Assembly: GCF_902459465.1 (NCBI RefSeq)
Contig: NC_047072.1
Span: 14,803,267-14,867,266, forward strand
DNA from: Asterias rubens
Taxonomy: Eukaryota > Echinodermata > Asteroidea > Forcipulatida > Asteriidae
Length of the DNA: 64,000 nucleotides
Direction of reading: 5' to 3'
Part shown: one piece after another, positions 48,401 through 59,000 of the stretch
How the letters are laid out: each line of letters starts with the position of its first letter
Position numbering within the stretch: position 1 is the first letter of the stretch
Program-made: the position numbers and the translations under genes
The notes under the pieces: model-generated
What the model was told of the DNA's origin: nothing
Seen by the model: the letters and a program-made list of their open reading frames with translations, nothing else
Database searches by the model: none

Positions 48401-49572
48401 CGGAGGGTTAATTTACTCTGGTTCTTTCTAGTACTTATTGATTCATGTGTTAAAAATTGCAACTTACGATCGCACAGCACATCATATGCCTCAGACACTT
48501 GCTTGAACTTCTCTGGGGCACCCGATTCTTGGTTCTTGTCAGGGTGGTATTTCAAAGAGAGTTTCCGATATCTGGAAAAAAAGAAAAAAAAGGGTAAACA
48601 TAATGATACTCATAATAAATATGCACACATAACTATTTCTTGCATTTATACCATATTATGTCCCTTTGTGTGATGTGATAAAGCAGTTTGCAACAGCTAA
48701 ATCTATTTTCTGAATGCTTAAGTGTAACATAATTCTCTGTATGCTACATCCATTTTACACAAACTTTCTCCACTGTTTACTTCAAAAAGGAATTGCATTG
48801 AGAGCTAGCCCCATATTGAGGTTTAAATGTAAACACACTTCAACTCAATATGTGTGTCATTTGAGGTGATAGTGGGTGTGCCACTCAACAGTCCTTTGCT
48901 ATTATTTATTATTAGGATTGATGACTTTGACATGTGTGATTTTGGGTCAAGTTACTTACAATATGTTAGTTGCGATAACGTAACCCTCCTGCCGACGCCA
49001 TCGGCAGGAGGGTTACGACGTTACGTTATCGCAACTAACAATATGTAAAACTAGCTTTGGGGATGGAAATAGCAAAAACCTGGGCATGTTTGGTGCGATG
49101 CCGATGAATTACCACACACACACACATCAGGATAAAAAGATAATTAACAGTCATTCATGCATAATCAACCAACAACTAATAAACAAACAATTTGAATTAT
49201 CATTATTTATATTTATAACATTTAGTCATTACATTTATTAGGGCTAGGCCTAGTCCTTATTTATATGGAAATTCACTTATATTTAGGATTGAAGTATACA
49301 TCATTACAATACATGTATGTAATTACACAACTTGAACATGATTGTCATGCTTCAGTGCTTCGCAAACTTTGTTTTTTAATAAAAATAAATTAAAACACTG
49401 AAGTGAATTAAGTTGGTCGGTTGGAAGTGTGGAGAAACATGAGAAGTGAAACAAAAAAGTAAAGCAATTTATAAAAATAAGAAAAACTGAATGTGAACAC
49501 TTACGCCTTCTTGATATCTGCATCTATTGCCGACCTCGTTAGGCCCAGAATACCGTAGTAATCCTGTCCCAT
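45418..49572 (-). CDS. DNAJB13: DNAJB13, axonemal HSP40 co-chaperone (radial spoke)
   Basis: Six minus-strand exons: 49505-49572, 48468-48571, 48100-48261, 47442-47599, 46005-46309, 45418-45568; 315 residues (human 316) with consistent phases. This type-II DnaJ protein is part of the radial spoke of motile cilia and sperm flagella. Seen: J domain starting [20 protein letters not shown] with an intact HPD at residues 32-34 (KYHPDKNQ), [11 protein letters not shown] linker, [31 protein letters not shown] starting the first C-terminal domain, [50 protein letters not shown] and [20 protein letters not shown]. No zinc-finger (CxxCxGxG) region, as expected for type II. The start is 442 bp from the divergent CFAP47 start. 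Intron 4 holds a nested mobile element and intron 1 a small MITE. Confidence 0.97.
46644..47287. mobile_element. Palindromic MITE split by another insertion (outer element)
   Basis: In DNAJB13 intron 4. Left part TTTTGGTTTTACCGTATACA-CTGATGTGTGTTAGC at 46644; the right part ends GCTAAAACACATCAGTGTAT-ATGGGTAAAACCAAAA at 47287. Removing the inner element (46679-47173) and one 8-bp duplicate leaves a palindrome of about 141 bp whose arms continue through TTAGCACTGT ... ACAGTGCTAA. Confidence 0.85.
46679..47173. mobile_element. 495-bp non-autonomous element with perfect 8-bp TSD (inner element)
   Basis: Ends CATAGAGCTATATATATTGA-CTAGAGTGCTAAC and complement GTTAGCGCTCTAGTCAATAT-ATATAGCTCTATG (one or two mismatches). 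Both sides are flanked by the same octamer GTGTTAGC (46671-46678 and 47174-47181). An 8-bp duplication fits hAT- or P-like transposition. No transposase-like frame was seen. Confidence 0.9.
48965..49039. mobile_element. 75-bp near-perfect palindromic MITE, family copy D
   Basis: In DNAJB13 intron 1. Arms GTTAGTTGCGATAACGTAAC-CCTCCTGCCGA and complement; the right arm carries a small extra insertion. Flanked by AATAT on both sides, a likely 5-bp target duplication. Confidence 0.88.
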
Positions 49573-50014
49573 TTTAATTGGAAATTATTAGAAAACTTCT
49601 AGTAGGCTAATGGTAATTATTGGCGAGTCTAAAATGGGTGCTATGTAAGGTGCTGCTATTCCTGCTGCAGAGTTCTCCTTTTATTTTTTAACAATCGCCA
49701 ACCCGTAATCCAAGTCGACGATGTTTATATTGTTGCCATGGATGATTGAACACAAGAGGGCGCTGCTAAAAATTATCGTATGCCTGCGCAGCCGCACACG
49801 AAAATAAAAGGTACTGCTGTTTTTATTATCGTCTGCGAGTTCGAGTCAGTCGGCCCCTAGCGGGCAGCAGACGATAAACGGCAAACTGTGCTTGGCAACA
49901 ACTTTATGAGCAACAACATGGCAGCTTTTTGAGAAACTTCTCAGCGAAACGTCAACTTAATTTCCCCCAAAAAGTTTTTTTTTAGAGCTTAGTTTGTTAG
50001 TTTTTGTGTTCAAT
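49573..50014. promoter_or_regulatory. Bidirectional promoter, DNAJB13 / CFAP47
   Basis: Only 442 bp separate the start codons of two divergent ciliary genes. GTTGCCATGG (49732-49741) matches the first half and spacer of an RFX X-box (GTTGCCATGGCAAC) but the second half is degenerate; TTGGCAAC (49892-49899) is another RFX half-site. TGTTTAT at about 49722 resembles a forkhead (FOXJ1-like) site. Binding is inferred, not shown. Confidence 0.6.
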
Positions 50015-53000
50015 ATGGCAGGAGACATATCAGGGGTACGAATTATTCCTCCAGTGATTGAGTTTATGGATGCAGAAGCCAACGTCGTCCACGCTCAAAC
50101 TGTCACGGTGCAAAACATCAGCAAGTGCAGCAAGCAAATAAAGTTCCACGGACCAAATACAAATGTAAGCGAACTCGGGTACAAAATTTTAAAACCATTA
50201 TTTTCGAAACGAATTGTTACTCGAAAATACATTTTGCATGTCGTTCATTTTTTTTTACAAGGAAAGCCTACTTATTGTCTTTTCTTTTTTATTCATGTTA
50301 TTGTTACTCAGCTGGTCAGGCCTATTCCATCTTCATGATCATGATGATGCAGCTAATTTCCTTGAAAAATTTTTTGACTTTCAGTTTGATAGATTTTTTA
50401 ATTATTTTTATATATATATATATTATTATTATTATTATTATTATTTTTTTTTTTTTGGGGGGGGGGGGCTGAGTTAAAGCGCTTGCAAAACCCTTTCAAA
50501 TGTAACTTTTAATAGGCCTACCAATTGTTCAATTTCAACCCCAACAACAAATTATTTCTTTTTCAATTTACCAACCACCAAAGGAGAATTAATAAATATC
50601 CTACACTGTCCTAGTAGCCTAGTAGTACTAGTAGTAGTAGTAGCTATGTTGTAGTAGAAAATAAAGGCATACAATTTTGTTTGTGGAAATAGCCTACTAG
50701 TACTACGTACTAGTATACTATTTGATAGTTTTTAGTTGTCCTTTTTTAAAATGACCACCACCGAAACATGAACAGACCAATGTGTTGGAGTGATTAACTA
50801 TTAAATTTAATGTTTTTCTTTACATAGGGAACTTACTTTTGCTGAAATTACATCCGAACTTGATAATTATTTAATAGGCTTAACACAAGTTTCTGAATCC
50901 TGTTTTTTAAAAGAAACCACATTATTGAACTGCACAGAAGAGGTGGGTTCAATTCAAATGACAACAAAGGCTTGTTTCAAGACTACAATAGGAGACATCT
51001 AACTGGGGTCTAGATGCCATAATGCAGGGCTTTGGATAATTAAATTGTAAAACCACAATTGATGTCTAAGGGGATTAACAATAGATGCAAAACATGGTGT
51101 AAAATACCCACTAGACCTGTAAACTTCTGCAGTCTAGCAGTCTAGTATATTTTCAGATATCAATATAAAATATTTTCAAATACATATTTTTGAAGACCTT
51201 AAGTGTTACCTTTAAAGTTTAATGCAAGCCTCATAAAAGTTCATTAGATATATAAACAAAATGTTAATATTTAGGAAAAGATTTGTATGGTCCAGTAAAC
51301 ATTCTGAGTTGACCTACCATTACAGTAAAAGTTTCTGAACTACATGACCTGTGGTGTAGTGGAGAAAGTCAAGCTCTAGCAAACATTCAAATTTGTGTTT
51401 ATGAGTAAAGAGAATGACGGTGCATTTATAATAATAATAATGAACAGTTTTTGTATTGCGCACAGTTACAATTAAGTCTCAAAGCGTTTGATGTACTGTT
51501 CTCATTTAAACTCTCAAGTTGCAGATGCAATCAAAGATTATTATATCATTGGAAAAAGAAGCATCAGATCTTTTCAATTGATGGAAATGCATTAGGGTTG
51601 CTGTTAATGATGCTTATCAATCTTGTTTTTAACATTTTCTCTAATACATGTAGTTTGACTAATTTGAATGTGTAACCAAAGCTATAGGAAAATAGAGACT
51701 GAAACCAAACACTTTCCCTCCCTCTACAGTTAAACATGAAAAACTATACACTGCCCACAATATCTTTTACAGAAATTCAAGTTGATTGTGAAGAACCCAG
51801 ACAGACCAGTAGCACCAGGCCTGGAGGTGACAGCTACTGTTGAATTCTTCACTGAAGAACCTCAGGATTGCCAGGATGGCCTCATCCTTCTTGTAGATGA
51901 AGATGTAGTTGAGATACCCCTCTGTGTGTAAGTAACCATTGCCAAACTGTGTGAGCTCCCTTAGTGTTAGTGAATCTAACCCAATCCATGTTCAATGCTG
52001 TTTGTTATAATTAGCTGTGTGATTAGTGGTGTGATCTGACATTCAGCTGACAAAAAGCCATTTTAAGATGCGGTGGACACAATACTAGACATGGTTAGGT
52101 TTGGGTAAATTTGTCTGTAGACGCTCAAACCAAACAGTGCACTCCTATAATGGCCACCATACGTCAAACCTCTAAAAGGCTAATGTACATTTTCCTCTGT
52201 TGGATTACGTTTTAAATTGTTTGAATCATTTATAACTATTGTGGTTAATCCTTCCCACATTGTAAAAAGGACGCAACTTCAGAAGAATAACCTCACGGTA
52301 TCATATTTTTAACTCATAATAGTTTTTAAATAAATTCTTTTAGAATATAATGGGTAGTTTTTATTATTATTTAAAGTAACTAAGTACATTCCATTATGCC
52401 ATCTTCATTCCTGCTGAAATGTAACTTGATTACACTAGCAGACCTGTAAACAAAACATTAAAAATGAAGCAGTCAGTGATAAGTCATTTAAAAATTCATC
52501 TCTAGTTGACATTTCATTTTTTTTTACAAATATTTGCAATGTTTTAATTTTTTTGTTCAACAGCTACAGCCCACAACCCCTTCTTGACTTGGAAGGGCCA
52601 GCCAATTTTGGCACAGTAGTTCGTAATAGCAAAGTACTTTCTACTCAAGTTTCTCTGTATAACCATGGCTCCTTGCCAGGGAACTTCAACATTAACTACA
52701 CTGGTCTTCAACCAATCACCATCTTCCCTACAACTGGTACCCTGAAGCCCAAGACTGCACAGGTCATTAAGGTAGGTTTGTTAAACATCACATTTAATTC
52801 AAAGCACGTCGGCTTTAAGTGGTCGCCTCATAGCAATGAAAATGACGTCGGATAGGACCACTTTGCCCTCAATAAGCCTTTTTGAGGTATGGCGGACACA
52901 ATGCTACAACACTGTAAAGTTGTGGTAAATTTGTGCGTATTGACCATAGAAATAGAACGTATGTTATTCAGTGAAGTGCGCATTTTAGGCGACGCGGCGT

Positions 53001-56000
53001 TTACACGTAAACCTAATGACCACCAACATGGTGAGCGTGGCATCAGTCGCGGCGTGTGACACGCGCGTATCACGTCCGCCATACCTCAAAAAGGCTTATA
53101 GCCTGACTTTCTCTTCCCTTAACCGTCCTTTATTTGGCATCTGCAAACAACAGATGCAGTCTGACCTCCATCGAGGGGAGGAGGGACGATTGTCGAATGT
53201 TCAATCACAGCGAAGTCTTCCTTGATTGACGCCACAAAAAGGGATGGACGGAGTCACCTCCAAACAACTTTGTCTGTTTTTTTTAACATATAATTCCTGG
53301 CAAACAAATACTCTAACAATTTTTTTTTTTTTTAATAAACATATACTTTTGTGTTTAAAAAGAAGAAAAAAATTCTATTTGCAATTGTGTCTTTAACACT
53401 GTATTTTGTCTCTTTTATAGGTTGAGTTTGTAACTAAAAATGCTGGAGTTTTGAATGAAGAAGTGCCGTAAGTGCAGATGTTTATTTTGGTTTCTTTTTA
53501 GAAATTGTTTAAAAAACCTTTGTGAAGCTGTTATACTAAAAACAAAACAAAAACAAATGTTACGTCTGTGTATAAATTTGTGGATTTTTCCATCAGCATT
53601 TGCTTTGAAAGTATTGGTTTCAAAAGTTGGCCCGGAACAAAAAAAACTTCTGTTCAAAATTAACTGTGAACTGTTAAGTTAGCAAGTGTTTCGACCCATG
53701 CTCATCATTCATTGTTGGCAGCATTGCCTTTTTTTAAATTAACATACCTCTTCTCCCCGTCTCTCCCCATAGGGTTCAACTGGAAGCCCAGCAGCCAGCC
53801 ACCCTTCAGATTCAAGCCAACGTTGTTGAGCGTTGCCTTGAGCTATACGCTCCTGAATCTGAGGATCAGATTGACTGCATTCAATTTGGCTGTACATACT
53901 ATGGCACAGATAAGACCCAGTTTGCTATGCTTTATAATAATGGCCCTGATCCAGTCAGCTTTGTCACAGTACTGGAGGAAGATGCTGAAGGCATGGAAAG
54001 TGTAAGTATTTTTTAAACACTAAGTAATTATCCCATTTGCTTAGATGTTCTGTTAAACGTGACGTGTCTTGGCCGAGCGGTTAAGAGCGCTGGACTGGAG
54101 CTTGTGTGTTTCCCTGAGCAAGATATTTACTGTTATTGCTTTGTCCTTCAGATGGTAAATTAAGCAGTGGGTCCACTGTACTAGGATTGGTAGTGCACAT
54201 AAAAGAAACTAGAATACTTATCGTGAAAAAAGTAGGGGTTAACCCCAATGTTTCTGGTCAGAAAGCACCCATGTTTACAGGAATCCTCTGGCTTGCTAGC
54301 TACAGTGATTAATTTTACTTATGAGGCATCCTTGATATTATTAACAGAAATATATACATGTAATAAAAAAATAAAAACACTAATCGGTTTGTAGCAGTGT
54401 TTTTTTACATAATGGAACATTTTTAGTCTTCTTGAAGCTTTTGCAGTCGCATTTCTAAATTTTGCTCCATTTATGTAATTTCTTCTATCCAGGGAACTGA
54501 CTTCACCAAGTCAACAGTTGCAACGCTTGCTACCAAGGACATGGATAGAGTACGCACTAGCACAAATGAACTGACCTCAATGGTCACAGCCATCCCTTCC
54601 CAGGGAAAGCTGGCACCCTATCAGCGTGCTCCAGTTTTCTTCCGTTTTAGCCCCCGCTACAACTCGGCTAGACAGGGTTGGAAAGGGACAGCCACTCCTC
54701 CTCCCAGGCAAGACTTTGCTTTGTTCATGCAAATTGTTGTGATTGGAAGCAGCAAGGGGTTTGGCACCGACAAAGAAGGTGGAAAGCAGAATGGCAATGA
54801 AGGTATAGTTCTTACTGTTTTGACCAGAATAAGTATACTTATTTTCATGTTGTTCCTCCTTTTAAAGTGAAACTTTGCCTCAAGTTTTGTTTAAGGCATT
54901 TCTTTGTGTTTTTTCGACAACTTAATTTTTTCTTACAATTTTCCCCTTTAGGTACTAAGGTAGAAGTTGCCCTTACTGGCACAGCCCTCCCTGTTCTGCT
55001 CAGCCTCTCTCCAACTAAACACTTTGACTTCGGTGATTGCCCAGTTGGTGAGCATGTTGACACCCTATGCACCCTCCGTAATGATGCCACCCACCTCCCA
55101 GTTTCTTTCATCTGCAAACAAGTGGCTCAGTTCTGTATTTATCCATCATTTGGGAAGTTGAAACCAGGCGAGTCTCAAGACCTTATCTTCTCCTTTAAGC
55201 CTAACCAGTATGGCTCCTTCAAGAAGATCCAAGTGATGGATGTGTTAGGATCAGTAGCCGATGAAGGAGATGAGGCCAATCCAATGGCTACACACCTGGA
55301 AGCAATCTATGCCTTACACATATCACTGCATGGACTAAGTAATGCTGAATCAAAGAAGAGAGAACCTAAATTCAACCCAGGTAAATAATTTTTGTTTGAC
55401 TGCTGCACACATCATTACAAAAAGAAATTAAATGTAATCTCTTGTCATTTGTTATTATGAGATATCACCTAACATCACAAGGCCGGATCAAATAGTTTGT
55501 TTCAGGTTGGTATGTTAATAATAATATAATATCAAAGTCTTATATAGCGCACGTATCTACCAAACAAGGTACTCAAGGTGCTGAGTGTAAACTTTCAGAA
55601 AGATAGGTAACTGCACTGATGAATTTTGAGACCCAATTATTAAGCCTGAAGAGAAAAGGGAACCATGCATTGAGAAAAGCTAATTGATCAATTACACTTA
55701 GATTTTGTACTTGCTGTTTCATTGTTGTGTGTTTTCTTTGATTACAAACCCATTCCCACCTCAGGTATTACTCCTCGTGTTGTTGGTGAGGTTGGTCAGT
55801 TCGTTGATGTCACTGTTGATAATGCTAAGACTTTTGAGCCCAGAGCAGCTATGGTTGGAGCACCAAAGACTAAGGGACTTCATGCAACTAAGTCTGCAGG
55901 CCATGTTCCAGACAGTAGAGCTCTAGTAGCATACCCTAATGACCGAGCTCGAAGCATCAGGCCTAGCTACAGACGAGATCAGTACAAGTAAGTCTTATGC

Positions 56001-59000
56001 AAGATTCTTTTCTTGCATTTCTTTATCTGTTGTTTTCTTAGTGCTTGCCAACATAGACTAAAAGATTTGTGTTTTGGATTGATAATATGAGGTGTTGTAG
56101 GATCTTTTGAAACTTCTCAATAATTCCAAACAAGGAACAAACAACACTGATTATTCTGCAACCATCTTGGTCAAACAATCCCTGTATATGACAGGTTGTA
56201 CAAAAATATACCAGACAGTTTGCCCTTCCAGCCTAGGTTTGGTTACATTAATTTTAATGGGAAAGAATCAAGATAACTGCATCATGTTAACAGTCTATTG
56301 CACAATCATAAATGCCTGGTTCATTCTTCAATCAAATTGCTAACCAAACGAATTTCATTGCGTCACTTACTTGATTGTTTGCGTCACAATACTCGCTTCT
56401 TATTCACTTTCGAAGTATGAACTTGGCTGAAGACTTATAATTCATGATTGATTGCTTTGTAAGTGTTGTTTGAAGCTTTGCATGGTGTGGACAAATGATG
56501 TGTTTATGACTGTGTTTGTGTCTACCACCACAGGACTATCTTCACCAAGACAGAGCGCCACACCTATGTTGATCCAGACTATGCATATGATGATAATGAA
56601 CTTGCTGCTATACAGAAACACAAGAACAAGTATCACAACTACCTGAGAGAGAGTCGACAACACAGGATTGGAAAGACAAAAGCCAAGTAAGAATTCTGTT
56701 GAACTTAAAAGTTTTGTACAAGAAAATAACTTCAAAAGATTTCAATATTTGTCATGAAAACTTGTTAAGTACCCAATATGTAGGCTTTAAATTACACAAG
56801 TGCCAATGATTGCATTCTTTGTCAAGGTCATGACGAGCTCCTTTTAAAAAAATCCTTTGGATGTCGGGTTATTCTTATCTAATGGAAGTTATTTTAACCT
56901 AAGTTACATTTACAGATGATCTTTATTTGCACAAACTTCTTGATTAGCCTTCAGAGTGCAAAAAGTTTCACAAAACGGTACATCAAATGTTAAAAGATTA
57001 ATTTCTTAAAATTTTCAGATGGCAGAGAGAACAAGAAATAGCTCGTTGCAGGTTGATAATACATTCAAAATTTTGCATTGTAGCCCATTGTTCACATTTC
57101 TCATCATGATTTATTCTTTATCATCCACAAAAATGTGCCAAGAAGATTCATAAATTTGATAGCACATTGTGTACATCTGCTTCTAAATTGTTACTGTTGT
57201 ACATGCCAATTGTAAGCAGAAGAAACAAAAGCATCTGCACTTGTATTGCAGATCTTCAGTTAATGCGTATCATTAGAAATTCATGACAAAGTCGTTCTTC
57301 ATTTATTCAAAGCCAACTTTTTCTCCATTACAGCCGGTCATGTCTGACCTAAAAACCATTTGTGTATCACTTTTAATAGATACATGCATAGAAATCAACA
57401 TATTTTCCCCCTTCAGCACTGAACACTTGTTTTTTGAATCAAAATCATGTTTCTATTTGCCAAAATATTTTAAAATTGCCAATCTTTATCTTTGTACTTG
57501 CTCATAATGTTTCTTAGTCTTATTCATCTAGCTATGTTTTTTTCTTCAAGGAAACTTGTTTTCTCATCCATTTTTTTCCATGCTCCAAACTTTATCCAAA
57601 GCTTGTCACCATTTATATACTCAAAGTCATCTGCCTCATCCATGACAGCCAATCATGGTCTGTTCTGAAAACCATTTGTCCATTACTTTAGATGCATTTA
57701 GAAAACACCATGTTATAGAGGGTTGGAAAATACATAGCCAGAAACCAAAGCTTTTATTAATTGTCTTTATAATGTATTCCCAGGGAGTTTGCAGAACTGG
57801 ATAATGACAAAAATATTGGTCTCAAGCCAGCGTCAGGATTGAGGCCTCCTAAACTCAAAGTAGATGAAGTCAAACCACCGACAAAAAGTAAGTGTGACTT
57901 ATGACTTTTGCCTAATTCCTGTTTTGACTCTACTTGCACCACAATACTTAAGTGTACAAACATTGACTGCTTCGGGTGCTATGGTTAAAGCTATGACTCC
58001 TGAGGTGAACCCTGGAGCGTTCTACTTTCCCAAGGCTTGGTATTCGCACTCATCTTTGAGAACTAAAACACAAAGATGCACAACTGATAATAATAGCAAA
58101 AACTAAAAAACTGTCATGAAATCTGAACTGATGAGATCAAGAAAGGCAAAATAGACATCTAGTTATCATGGAGCTGCCATTGCTGTGGGTATAGTGCATT
58201 GGTTGCTATTGATATGGTACATTGGTGGCTATGGGTATAGTAAAATGATTGCTATTGGTTTAGTGCGTTCCGATCTCACTGCCTTATAGTAAAATTAAGA
58301 CCTGTTATGTGATTGCGACCTACTAGAATCTTGGTATTGCCTTTAGCAAAATTTAACTTGTAAATTTAAAAAAAATTGTTTTATTGATTGTTATTAAAAA
58401 ATACTATTGGACAAAAATCGTCTTGGACTAAATCTTAAGAGAATAAGAGGTCCATAAATACATTGCCTTGAATGAAAGCATTTAGTAAGAATTATACTAT
58501 TTAATGTTTGAACTCAACAGCACCAAGTCCAAGAGACAAAAATCGCAGAATGTTGAGCTCCAAGCATTTAGCAGAGAAAGAGCTGAACTCGACATCTCGT
58601 CCAATTAGTCGTGGACTTAATGCAATCCCGATGACGTCTCAGGAGAAGGCTGACTGTAAGAAGATCCTGACTCCTCAACAACTACACCAGGTGGTCATTG
58701 GTAAGGCTCTCTGCTATTTCATTAATCCCTGTTCTTGTGCTTAAAACTGCTGGAAAATTCATTGATGATACTTTTCCAGGAAACTGTACTTCTATTAATA
58801 GGCTTTACTTTTAAGCATCCTTGGAAGCTTTTTTAAGTAATATAAGAAACCCGTGCATTTTGTTTCACTTCTTATTTATAGCAAAATCTTTTCTCTTTTA
58901 TGACTTGACTTCATTCGGCTGACGTCATTATCACAATAATCTTGTTTGCGCCATTTTGCGAGTCAATGTCCCAGTGTGTTTCGCAGTGCAGTTCCCATTT

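Noticed and set aside
54064-54110. Possible tRNA-Leu/Ser gene
   Set aside because: Only the 5' half and A-box resemble a tRNA; no matching acceptor arm or T-arm at the right distance, so a SINE is likelier.
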